64,000 nt of DNA from Nostoc sp. FACHB-152 (GTDB lineage: Bacteria > Cyanobacteriota > Cyanobacteriia > Cyanobacteriales > Nostocaceae). The DNA lies in the NCBI RefSeq assembly GCF_014697475.1, contig NZ_JACJRV010000004.1:62001-126000 (forward strand), written 5' to 3'. A model generated the notes under the pieces. The model was not told where the DNA came from and made no database searches. It saw nothing but the letters and a program-made list of their open reading frames with translations. How positions within the stretch are numbered: position 1 is the stretch's first letter; every line of letters begins with the position of its first letter. Position numbers and translations under genes: made by a program. Shown here piece by piece: positions 45,515-52,877 of this stretch.

Positions 45515-46576
45515 ATGAATTTGGATTTTTTAGGCTGGAGTAACTTTTTTACTCACAGTTTCGCACCCTATCGCCAACAAGGATTTAGTGTTGCTAGGGT
45601 TGCAATTGAATACAGAAATACTTACATCGTCTATGGCGAACAGGGCGAACTCACAGCAGAAGTTACAGGTAAACTGCGACATCAAGCAAATCAAGCGCAA
45701 GACTTTCCCGCCGTTGGGGACTGGGTTATAATTCAGGCGCGAGAGTCAGAAAGACGCGCTACCATTCACGGAATATTGCCTAGAAAAAGCAAGTTTTCAC
45801 GGAAAACTGTTGGTAGTAAAACCGAAGAACAAATTGCTGCGGCTAATATTGACACTGTGTTTTTGGTTTGTGGACTTGATGGCGACTTTAACCCTAGAAG
45901 AATTGAACGCTATCTAATTCTTGCTTGGGAAAGTGGCGCAAATCCAGTTATCGTTTTAAATAAAGCCGACCTGTGCAACTTTTTAGATGAGTGTATATCT
46001 GAAGTGGAAGCCGTTGCCATTGGTGTGCCAATTCTGGTTTTGAGTGCCGCTAATAATCAAGGGTTAGATGCATTGAAAACATACCTCCAACCAGGACAAA
46101 CAGTTGCTTTGTTGGGTTCTTCTGGTGTGGGTAAATCGACTATTACTAACCAACTCAAAGGTGCAACAGTGCAAGCTGTGCAACCAGTACGTCAAGGTGA
46201 TGACCGAGGTAAACACACGACTACAAATCGAGAATTGATATTACTGCCAACAGGCGGTTTAATTATCGATACCCCAGGAATGCGAGAAATTCAAATTTGG
46301 GCGGGTGATGAAAGTTTGCAAGGAACCTTTGCAGACATCGAAACCTTAGTTGCAGAATGCCGCTTTCGTAATTGCCAGCATAATAACGAACCCGGTTGTG
46401 CAGTGCAGCAAGCATTACTTGAGGGAGAACTTGATTATTCCAGATTTCTCAGCTATCAAAAATTGCAAAAAGAACTCAACTATCTTGTTCGCAAGCAAGA
46501 CCATAGGGCGCAATTAGCGGAGAAAGAACGCTGGAAGAAAATCCATAAAGCCATGCGAAATCATCATAAGGGTTGA
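45515..46576 (+). CDS. rsgA: Ribosome small-subunit-dependent GTPase RsgA
   Basis: Ribosome assembly GTPase that checks the 30S decoding site late in maturation. The 353-residue protein has an OB fold (about 15-110), a circularly permuted GTPase with motif order G4-G5-G1-G2-G3 (LNKAD before the P-loop GSSGVGKS at 201-208, and DTPGMRE), and a C-terminal zinc finger ([14 protein letters not shown]). This permuted order is diagnostic. A ribosome site (CGAGGAAAT) precedes the ATG. It is a single gene, not in an operon here. Confidence 0.96.
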   Translation: MNLDFLGWSNFFTHSFAPYRQQGFSVARVAIEYRNTYIVYGEQGELTAEVTGKLRHQANQAQDFPAVGDWVIIQARESERRATIHGILPRKSKFSRKTVGSKTEEQIAAANIDTVFLVCGLDGDFNPRRIERYLILAWESGANPVIVLNKADLCNFLDECISEVEAVAIGVPILVLSAANNQGLDALKTYLQPGQTVALLGSSGVGKSTITNQLKGATVQAVQPVRQGDDRGKHTTTNRELILLPTGGLIIDTPGMREIQIWAGDESLQGTFADIETLVAECRFRNCQHNNEPGCAVQQALLEGELDYSRFLSYQKLQKELNYLVRKQDHRAQLAEKERWKKIHKAMRNHHKG

Positions 46577-46581
46577 TATAT

Positions 46582-46614
46582 TTGTAGAGACGTAGCAATG
46601 CTACGTCTCTACAA
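46582..46614. repeat. Abundant Nostoc palindrome (TGTAGAGACGTAGC)
   Basis: Inverted repeat TTGTAGAGACGTAGC-AAT-GCTACGTCTCTACAA, 15-base arms, directly after the rsgA stop codon. This palindrome type is frequent in Nostocales genomes. Here it may also serve as the rsgA terminator. Confidence 0.85.
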
Positions 46615-46744
46615 TAAATTTCACCGTTAGATTACCTAATTTTTTAAACGTAGACGCACTGGTGGCTTGCCGCAGGTTACCGCAAAAAACACAAAGGAAG
46701 AAAATAAGTAATTTTATAGTGGGAAGGGAGTAGTATAGTCCTGA

Positions 46745-47509
46745 TTAAATTGGTGAACTGATTAATTCTGTAATAAATCTACTATACTCATCTTTCATTG
46801 GCAGATCTAAATCTCGCCGGATACGTCGTCGCAGTGCAGGGACAGTCTCACCTGTAATTGGGTTATATCCCTGTTTTTGATATTCTTCCCAATAAAGCCC
46901 TACACCTCGTTTTTGCCAGTTAGGAAGCTGATTAAAATTAATTCCATGCTGAAATAACATTTCGTTTTTATCTGCCACAGATAAGCCGTTCATCATGCTG
47001 GTGGCTTGAGTAGCAGTTTTACCTTCTCGACGCAGACACCAGTAACAATGAGCGTTTAAAGCATTTCTGTGGGCATCTTCATGCCGCCAGCGAAAATAAT
47101 TAACGACTTCTTCTTGATTGGGAAGTTGAGAAATACGACAGTCAAAACAACCAATACTTCCTAATAATAAAGAGAATTTGGCACTCGCTTCACCTGCTAA
47201 GATTGAGTTTAGTTTTCTTAATTTGCGGCTAAACGTTTGTTCTTGATAGGCAAACAAAAGAGAGATTTCATCACTTTGAGTGTAACCATAAGTGATATCA
47301 ATACCGCAATTCATCAGATGCTCGATTGTCGTCAACATCATGTCTCGAAAGCGAGGATCGTATGGGGCTTCAAATTGATGTACTTCTTTTGTTAGGCGGG
47401 TAAAGCTACGCCCATCTAATCTGGCAACTATATACAGTCCAGGTAATACACAATGGTCGTGGGCTGTCTCAAACACCCGCATCCTGCTATCAAGTTCGTC
47501 AAATTTCAC
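46745..47509 (-). CDS. Thg1-like 3'-5' nucleotidyltransferase
   Basis: A 254-residue member of the tRNA-His guanylyltransferase family, enzymes that add nucleotides in the 3'-to-5' direction. VARLDGRSFTRLTK (Asp32) and TQSDEISLLF (Asp80, Glu81) carry the metal-binding carboxylates of the palm domain. Bacterial Thg1-like proteins mostly repair 5'-truncated tRNAs; tRNA-His G-1 addition is not needed in most bacteria. The GTG at 47509 follows GAGGAA at 8 bases; an in-frame TTG at 47527 is less likely. The start overlaps the stop of the kinase gene by 11 bases, so the two are translationally coupled. Confidence 0.88.
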   Translation of the reverse strand: MKFDELDSRMRVFETAHDHCVLPGLYIVARLDGRSFTRLTKEVHQFEAPYDPRFRDMMLTTIEHLMNCGIDITYGYTQSDEISLLFAYQEQTFSRKLRKLNSILAGEASAKFSLLLGSIGCFDCRISQLPNQEEVVNYFRWRHEDAHRNALNAHCYWCLRREGKTATQATSMMNGLSVADKNEMLFQHGINFNQLPNWQKRGVGLYWEEYQKQGYNPITGETVPALRRRIRRDLDLPMKDEYSRFITELISSPI

Positions 47510-47948
47510 GTTGCCATTCCTCAACAATGAAGGAGTAATTTAATTCAGTTTTAACCGAATAAATGGTATCAAATCCTTCTTGCCAACTTGGTAAAACTAA
47601 TTTTTTATAAGTTGCTAACAATCCTACTAAGGGTACGATTTGTTTGGGTGGTCTTTGGTTATTGCGTTGTTTACAGTCTTCAAGTTTAGATTGAAAGTAA
47701 TAACCCACAACCCGAAAACCGTTGGTTTTAGCTGGGATAATGTAGCGTTCTCTATTTTCGACTGTGGGATTAGTATTGTCCACCACAAAACGCTGTTGAG
47801 CTTCTAAACAAGCTTGCAGAAAGATATGCTCACGATGGCGGGTTTTGAGCATATCTAAATTGATGCGGATGTGGGTATTAAAAAAATAGTTGCGATAAAA
47901 AGTGGATTTACCTGCTCCTTGAATTCCGATAAAAATAATGGCTTCCAT
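47499..47948 (-). CDS. Polynucleotide-kinase-like P-loop ATPase
   Basis: A 149-residue P-loop protein: Walker A GIQGAGKST (8-16), then the kinase-like LDMLKTRHREHIFLQA and VVDNTNPTVENRERYI, and a GYYFQSKLEDCKQRNNQR lid region. These features match the 5'-kinase domain of T4 Pnkp-type enzymes and small AAA kinases of the zeta-toxin group. Directly overlapping the Thg1-like gene, it may phosphorylate 5'-OH RNA ends made by nucleases so that the neighbour can extend them. That coupling is inference. It lies 18 bases from the desaturase-like gene upstream. Confidence 0.78.
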   Translation of the reverse strand: MEAIIFIGIQGAGKSTFYRNYFFNTHIRINLDMLKTRHREHIFLQACLEAQQRFVVDNTNPTVENRERYIIPAKTNGFRVVGYYFQSKLEDCKQRNNQRPPKQIVPLVGLLATYKKLVLPSWQEGFDTIYSVKTELNYSFIVEEWQREI

Positions 47949-47966
47949 TGATGGGTAGGAAAATTG

Positions 47967-49478
47967 CTATGGTAGCCAAAAGTTAGGCAAGATAGATTTA
48001 CTTAAGTTACGGACTGTTTCGTTGAGCGATCGCCCGATTTGAATATGCAGTTCATCCGCTTCTACAGGTAAAATCTCAGCAGGATAACCTTCTCCTAAAT
48101 AAGATGTGACCAAGTTTGCTGCTTCTAAGCCTGTAACATAAGCTTTTTCTTGCGACCATGAACCGTGACGAGTAATAATCCAATCACCACTCATAAATAC
48201 ATTGGCAAAACTTGTTCTAGCTGGCAACATATAACGATAGCTACCAGGCGCAAAGTGTGTTACTGCATTTGGCAAGCGAATTACACTACTATCAATAACT
48301 TTTGCTTGTTTAAAGGCTGGTACACAAGTTGCTAAATATTTCTGAACAATCGGAATAATTTCTTCATCGCTTAAATTCAAAAATTGATTGGCGTGATAAA
48401 AATCAGCTTCAATTACTGTTCCGGGTTCATTTAGATATTCATCATGCAGCGCGTTCAAATCAAAAAATGTCCATCCAGTAGTTGTATCAAAGCCAAAGCA
48501 AGCATTAGAAGGACGCGGTACATCAATTTTGCGGTCAAACCATAGCCGCGTTGCTAAAACATCAATTGCGCCTAAATTCCCCAAATTCCGAAATTCTTCC
48601 CGCCCTTGTAAGCTGAGGCTAGAAGAAACAATTTTCTTCATTCCAGTGATACCAACTGCAAAAATTACGGCATCAGCATCAAATACTTGTTCACCACAAA
48701 CTACACCTGTAGCGCGGTTGTTATTATCAACAATTACATCAGTTACGCGCTGCTTGGCTAATACTTTGCCGCCCAATTTTTCAATTTTTTCTACCCAAGG
48801 ACGGAAGATTTTTTCACCTACAGTTCCCCGACACCAAACCACATCAAAATTAGGTTGATGCGCCAAAATAAAATAATAAAGCATCCCTAATGTGGCGGCG
48901 GCAGAACATTGTTCACCAGGGGCAAATAAGCCTACTAACAACATCGGCTCAAAGGCATCACGATACAGCCTTGCAGATACACCAAAGTCTTTGAACAATT
49001 CCCGCGCAGTTACAGAATCATAACGCCGCCAAGCCGCATCAGAATTATCAAAATCAATTACGGCATACAGTAAAGGTAAGGCACTGAGACGGTCAATTAA
49101 TGGCAACCGTTGAAAGTAAGTGTAGAGAAATGTACCCAAAGGTGCAGGCAATTGGGGCATTTCTTGAAAAATTGGTGACTCTACTTCCAAGCCTGCGGGT
49201 GAATATTGAGCAGAACGAGTCCAAGTAGTGAAGGGGTTAATATTTAACTCGTTGATTAGAGAAAAAATATTTCTATAAGGATACCAAAAGCCATGAATAC
49301 CAGCTTCTACTGATTTGCCGCCAGGAGTTTTCCAACCTGCTACTAGTCCACCAGGATAGGGGCCTGCTTCTAGAAGTGTCACATCATAACCTTGTTTGGC
49401 TAAATGATAGGTCGCGCCTAAACCAGCCCAACCTGCACCAACGACGACGACACGTTTTTGTTGTGACTCTTCTGCCAT
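47967..49478 (-). CDS. FAD-dependent carotenoid-desaturase-like oxidoreductase
   Basis: A 503-residue flavoprotein of the phytoene/zeta-carotene desaturase superfamily. The FAD-binding Rossmann motif VVVGAGWAGLGATYHLA is at 10-26, with the amine-oxidase-type ending VFMSGDWI and GLEAANLV near the C-terminus. It differs from CrtP and CrtQ in sequence and has a distinct middle (about 130-260). The substrate cannot be named; a carotenoid, an isoprenoid or an amine are all possible. Followed 18 bases later by the kinase/Thg1-like pair on the same strand. Confidence 0.8.
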   Translation of the reverse strand: MAEESQQKRVVVVGAGWAGLGATYHLAKQGYDVTLLEAGPYPGGLVAGWKTPGGKSVEAGIHGFWYPYRNIFSLINELNINPFTTWTRSAQYSPAGLEVESPIFQEMPQLPAPLGTFLYTYFQRLPLIDRLSALPLLYAVIDFDNSDAAWRRYDSVTARELFKDFGVSARLYRDAFEPMLLVGLFAPGEQCSAAATLGMLYYFILAHQPNFDVVWCRGTVGEKIFRPWVEKIEKLGGKVLAKQRVTDVIVDNNNRATGVVCGEQVFDADAVIFAVGITGMKKIVSSSLSLQGREEFRNLGNLGAIDVLATRLWFDRKIDVPRPSNACFGFDTTTGWTFFDLNALHDEYLNEPGTVIEADFYHANQFLNLSDEEIIPIVQKYLATCVPAFKQAKVIDSSVIRLPNAVTHFAPGSYRYMLPARTSFANVFMSGDWIITRHGSWSQEKAYVTGLEAANLVTSYLGEGYPAEILPVEADELHIQIGRSLNETVRNLSKSILPNFWLP

Positions 49479-49834
49479 TTTGCTCTCCGATTGTTGCTGC
49501 CCATCAATTAATGTATACGAACTTGCGTTCAGCCGTAGAGAGAATTTTCTGTGACAAAATAGTTTTATTCTCTTGAAGACGATGCGATCGCATTACAACA
49601 ACTAAGTAAACAATCTCCATCATTAAGCAATCTACAAGATTAGGCGATCGCACTGGTAGATAAATATTTAGAAGCATGATAGTAAAAAAACAAAATAATT
49701 TATCTCGCGCAGAGGCGCAGAGGCGCAAAGAGGATGAGTAAAAATCTTATTTCTCCGTGTCCTCTGCTCTACGCCAGTTCGCTCAAGTCGGGAAGCCCGC
49801 CCACGCGACTGGCTCCTCTGTGGTTCGTTTAAAT
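49479..49834. other. Repeat-rich non-coding region downstream of aroF
   Basis: 356 bases without a gene. Contains GCGCAGAGGCGCAGAGGCGC (about 49707-49726) and the dispersed element with AAGTCGGGAAGCCCGCCC and the GTGGTTCGTTTAA tail at about 49785-49833. Confidence 0.5.
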
Positions 49835-50710
49835 TTAAGCCGCGCAAAAAATTGGGGCAGGTTTTACACCCACCCCCCCTTTTGTTTCTGCTATTTTGCG
49901 TCCTACTGCGGCTGCTACAGGCTTTAAAGCATCTACTAAATTCACCATGTCTTCTAAAGATAGTGCTTGACGCGCATCAGAAACGGATTTTTCTGGTTCT
50001 GGGTGACATTCAATAATTAATCCATCTGCACCACAAGCAACAGCAGCTTTAGCAACAGGTGCTACTAATTCTCGTTTCCCGACGGCATGGGAAGGATCTA
50101 CAATCACGGGTAAGTGGGTGATTTGCTTCAGGGCTGCAACTGCGCCTAAGTCTAAGACGTTGCGGGTGTAATCATCAAAGCTGCGGATACCTCTTTCGCA
50201 CAGCACCACATTTGGATTACCGTGACTAAGGATGTATTCGGCAGCCATGACGAATTCTTCAATGGTGGCGGCTAAACCACGTTTGAGCAAGATTGGTTTA
50301 TGAGCTTGTCCTAAAGCTTTGAGCAAGTCGAAGTTTTGCATATTCCTGCTACCAACTTGCAGCATATCAGCATGGGCAGCAACAGTTTCAATTTGGGAGA
50401 TGGACATTACTTCAGTGACTACAGGAATATTGTAGAGCGATCGCACTCTTGCTAATACTTCTAATCCGGCTTCTGCCATTCCTTGGAAGGCGTAAGGCGA
50501 GGTGCGGGGTTTATAAACACCTCCACGCAAAGCTTGCACAGGTGCAGGTGCTAATTTTTGAGCAACTGTTTCCATTTGTTCCCAGCTTTCGACTGTGCAG
50601 GGGCCACCAATAATTACTAGTTCTTCGCCACCGAAGGCGACTGTCTCAGAAAGTTTAACAATTGTTTGGTGGTTAGGATGAGTTTGGGCGGCAAGTTTAG
50701 CGTTAATCAT
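49835..50710 (-). CDS. aroF: 3-deoxy-7-phosphoheptulonate (DAHP) synthase, type I-beta
   Basis: First enzyme of the shikimate pathway, joining phosphoenolpyruvate and erythrose 4-phosphate, so it sets the flux to Phe, Tyr and Trp. The 291-residue protein matches the I-beta subfamily: IGGPCTVES, LRGGVYKPRTSPYAFQG (phosphoenolpyruvate site), VVLCERGIRSFDDY, VIVDPSHAVGKR and a metal-binding EIECHPEP-like stretch (IIECHPEP). There is no fused chorismate mutase or ACT domain, so allosteric control is not obvious. The leader (50711-51203) carries two tandem aromatic attenuators, giving transcriptional feedback control. Confidence 0.95.
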   Translation of the reverse strand: MINAKLAAQTHPNHQTIVKLSETVAFGGEELVIIGGPCTVESWEQMETVAQKLAPAPVQALRGGVYKPRTSPYAFQGMAEAGLEVLARVRSLYNIPVVTEVMSISQIETVAAHADMLQVGSRNMQNFDLLKALGQAHKPILLKRGLAATIEEFVMAAEYILSHGNPNVVLCERGIRSFDDYTRNVLDLGAVAALKQITHLPVIVDPSHAVGKRELVAPVAKAAVACGADGLIIECHPEPEKSVSDARQALSLEDMVNLVDALKPVAAAVGRKIAETKGGVGVKPAPIFCAA

Positions 50711-50810
50711 GGTTTGATTCTCCTTTATTAGGGACTGGGACTGTAGGGATTAGGGACTGGGGACTTTATTCTAGATAACTTTTTACTAGCCTCTAACCCT
50801 TAGCATTAAC

Positions 50811-50840
50811 AAAAAAGCCCGGAAACTTGATGTTCCGGGC
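50811..50840 (-). terminator. Attenuator 2 intrinsic terminator of aroF leader
   Basis: On the minus strand, stem GCCCGGAA (50840-50833) / TTCCGGGC (50824-50817), 8-base loop, then six T (50816-50811). The 5' arm can instead pair with GTTCCGGGT (50879-50871) at the end of leader peptide 2, giving a 9-base antiterminator. The two pairings exclude each other. It lies about 100 bases before the aroF start. Confidence 0.85.
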
Positions 50841-50868
50841 GCGTTCTGACTAATTGGCATGACGCTAT

Positions 50869-50934
50869 TTACCCGGAACTTGATCTGGGCCAAAAGTAAA
50901 AGCCGTAAAACCAGTTGTGTAAATTAGTAATCAT
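50869..50934 (-). CDS. Aromatic leader peptide 2 of aroF (21 residues)
   Basis: Tiny frame on the minus strand: it starts MITNLHN, continues with WFYGFYFW (residues 8-15, seven of eight aromatic) and ends PRSSSG then TAA at 50871-50869. Its last codons form one arm of the antiterminator stem, and the intrinsic terminator follows 28 bases later. A ribosome halted at the aromatic codons would leave that arm free (antiterminator forms, aroF on); a ribosome reaching the stop would cover it (terminator forms, aroF off). Ribosome site weak (TTGAGC). Confidence 0.85.
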   Translation of the reverse strand: MITNLHNWFYGFYFWPRSSSG

Positions 50935-51044
50935 GCTCAATACTTGCAAGAAATAGAGGTGACAGGTTACAGATTACAGGTGACAGTTAAAAGGGAAAAA
51001 GTTTTCTGTAATTTATGCCGCCTGTACAGATAGTCCTAAAAAAC

Positions 51045-51075
51045 AAAAAACCGCAGAGTTGTTTACTCTGCGGTT
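51045..51075 (-). terminator. Attenuator 1 intrinsic terminator of aroF leader
   Basis: On the minus strand, stem AACCGCAGAGT (51075-51065) / ACTCTGCGGTT (51059-51049), loop AAACA, then a T run (TTTTTTGTTTTTT from 51050). The 5' arm overlaps CCGGTGAACCGC (51081-51070), which pairs perfectly over 12 bases with GCGGTTCACCGG (51123-51112) in the end of leader peptide 1. Terminator and antiterminator share AACCGC and exclude each other. Confidence 0.88.
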
Positions 51076-51105
51076 CACCGGGCGGTTTCCAGTAGGAAAC
51101 TTGAC

Positions 51106-51162
51106 TCACCGCCGGTGAACCGCCTTAAACCAAAAATAAAAGTAGTAATTGTTGCTGAACAT
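51106..51162 (-). CDS. Aromatic leader peptide 1 of aroF (18 residues)
   Basis: Tiny frame on the minus strand reading MFSNNYYFYFWFKAVHRR then TGA (51108-51106). Residues 6-12 (YYFYFWF) are seven aromatic codons in a row covering Tyr, Phe and Trp. Codons 14-17 form the 5' arm of the 12-base antiterminator. The peptide starts about 41 bases after the predicted transcription start. It is the first of two leader peptides in series before aroF. No strong ribosome site precedes it. Confidence 0.87.
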   Translation of the reverse strand: MFSNNYYFYFWFKAVHRR

Positions 51163-51202
51163 TTATGCTGCGTTGGGATAAAAAACTAATGTATGGCTTA
51201 TT

Positions 51203-51238
51203 GAGCTTCACAATAACAAAAGCGATCGCTTGCGTCAA
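51203..51238 (-). promoter_or_regulatory. Sigma70-type promoter of the aroF leader
   Basis: On the minus strand TTGACG (51238-51233), 17 bases, TATTGT (51215-51210), predicted start near 51203. The -35 matches consensus at 5 of 6 and the -10 at 4 of 6. It is the only good promoter seen between leader peptide 1 and the divergent gene at 51439. A HIP1 octamer lies in the spacer. Confidence 0.6.
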
Positions 51239-51438
51239 GCCCTACATAACACCATAACACTCAAAAAAGCGATAGACTCGTTACAACTGTGGGAATAGAG
51301 ATTTGTTGCTGGTTGGTCACTGAAAAATAAGCGTAAGGGCATCAGTAAGGGGAGAAGCCGCTCCCTCTAACCTTTACAAGCTTGGTTAACCAACTTTGCA
51401 CGAATACGATAAACTTTTGCTCACAATATAGTTTTATT

Positions 51439-51933
51439 ATGCCCAGTTCCAAAATCTTCAACAAATCTTTTGATTATCATGGAGTTTACCCTTGCCCAGT
51501 TTGTCGAGTAGGTAAGATTTACCATATGCCATTGATGGAAACTATGGCTTGTGACTTCTGCCAAGAAATTTTTACCGTCAATCTAGAACAACAGCAGATT
51601 AAAATGCCTTCGCGTCAACCGCCTTTAATTTGGCGGTGGAATGGCTTTAGTTGGACAGAAGCCCAGTTAGAAGGTGTGGAATTAGGCTGGGGTTATGGGC
51701 TGGCTGCGATCGCTTTTGTCTTGTTTCCCACCACTTTAATTGGTATAGTAGCTTTTTACTTTCCCCCAACTCTCAATTCTCCCCTCACTTGGCTACCATA
51801 CATCTGGACAATACTAACTTTTTTGTCACATTTATCTATTATTTTGTGGATTATTGTTGAGGTTTATCAAATTCCTGTTTCAGCTTATCTCAGAGCAATG
51901 AATCGATGGCGAAATGGAGAAATGGGAAGATAG
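51439..51933 (+). CDS. Zinc-ribbon membrane protein, unknown
   Basis: A 164-residue protein. The N-terminal part (about 15-50) has a zinc-ribbon-like arrangement CPVCRVG...MACDFCQEIF, followed by a WRWNGFSWTEAQ stretch and two hydrophobic segments (about 85-107 and 120-145). It looks like a membrane protein with a cytosolic metal-binding end. The ATG at 51439 (MPSSKIF) is preferred over the in-frame start 57 bases upstream. Divergent from the aroF leader. Function not known. Confidence 0.68.
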   Translation: MPSSKIFNKSFDYHGVYPCPVCRVGKIYHMPLMETMACDFCQEIFTVNLEQQQIKMPSRQPPLIWRWNGFSWTEAQLEGVELGWGYGLAAIAFVLFPTTLIGIVAFYFPPTLNSPLTWLPYIWTILTFLSHLSIILWIIVEVYQIPVSAYLRAMNRWRNGEMGR

Positions 51934-52098
51934 GTATAGAAGAGTGACAAGATGGATGAGTGAGGCAAGGGAGACGCTTCAACTATCCTAAATTTAATTT
52001 TTAGTGAGTCTTTATATATCCTATTGCCTATTCCCTATTCCCTATTGCCTCTTACCTGTTCTTTTGTAATTATGACTTTTAACTTTTAAACACATTCT

Positions 52099-52845
52099 AT
52101 GAATGAGATGGAGCTGTATTATCGAATTTTGGAATTAGAGCCTGGTGCAACACTTGAAGAAGTGAACCAAGCTTACAAAGATTTAGTTTTTGTGTGGCAT
52201 CCTGATCGTCTTCCCAAAGATAATATCCGCTTACAACAAAAAGCGCAAGAAAAGCTCAAAGCAATTAACGAAGCGCGTGAGAAATTGCGCTCATTAAATG
52301 GTAAGCTTCATCCCCATTCGCAGCCTCATCCCCATTCGCAGCCTCATCCCCATTCGCAGCCTCATCCCCATTCGCAGCCTCATCCTCATTCGCAGCCTCA
52401 TCCTCATTCGCAGCCTTATCAGTCACCTCAACCAAAAAGGCCATCTTCACCTCAACCAAATCCTCAGCCACCAAAACAAAGTCAAGATTTGAGTGGTAAA
52501 GACTTCAGTCGAGCAAATTTGAGCAATAAAGATTTGTCAGGGAGAAATTTAAGTTATGCCAATTTGAGTGGTGCTGACCTCAGTGATACTTTTATGCACA
52601 AAGTTATTTTGAGAGGGGCAAATTTATCTGAGGCAAATTTGTTTAGGGCTAACTTACTTTTAGCCGACCTCAGAGAAGCGAATTTACGTAATGCTAACCT
52701 AATTGGTGCAGATTTTAGTGGTGCTGACTTAAGAGGTGCTGACTTAACAGGGGCAAGGATGCGTTCTGGCGATCGCCTGTTGGTAAAATTGATTGGTGCT
52801 AACTTAACAGGCGCAATTATGCCAGATGGTCAAATTCATAGTTAA
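52099..52845 (+). CDS. J-domain protein with His-rich linker and pentapeptide repeats
   Basis: A 248-residue three-part protein. Residues 1-65 form a J domain with the HPD tripeptide (34-36, VWHPDRLP), able to stimulate an Hsp70 ATPase. Residues 68-130 are a low-complexity linker including six HPHSQP units, encoded by six 18-base repeats. Residues 130-245 are pentapeptide repeats A(N/D)Lxx (for example ANLSGADLSDTF), forming a right-handed beta-helix. The J domain probably recruits DnaK to whatever the beta-helix binds. This combination is not rare in cyanobacteria, but the linker length is probably variable among strains. Confidence 0.88.
   Translation: MNEMELYYRILELEPGATLEEVNQAYKDLVFVWHPDRLPKDNIRLQQKAQEKLKAINEAREKLRSLNGKLHPHSQPHPHSQPHPHSQPHPHSQPHPHSQPHPHSQPYQSPQPKRPSSPQPNPQPPKQSQDLSGKDFSRANLSNKDLSGRNLSYANLSGADLSDTFMHKVILRGANLSEANLFRANLLLADLREANLRNANLIGADFSGADLRGADLTGARMRSGDRLLVKLIGANLTGAIMPDGQIHS
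52309..52416. repeat. Six in-frame 18-base tandem repeats
   Basis: Six copies of an 18-base unit starting CATCCCCATTCGCAGCCT inside the J-domain gene, each encoding HPHSQP; the last two copies have a silent C-to-T change. Being a multiple of three, copy-number changes keep the frame. Confidence 0.95.
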
Positions 52846-52877
52846 CCAGCCTTGTTTGTTAATCAAGTGAAACAATA

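Noticed and set aside
46582-46614. Palindrome after rsgA as a special regulatory site
   Set aside because: The TGTAGAGACG palindrome is a very abundant Nostocales repeat, so it was listed as a repeat only.
52265-52474. Minus-strand frame rich in Asn/Glu/Ala repeats
   Set aside because: It is the antisense shadow of the 18-base repeats in the J-domain gene.
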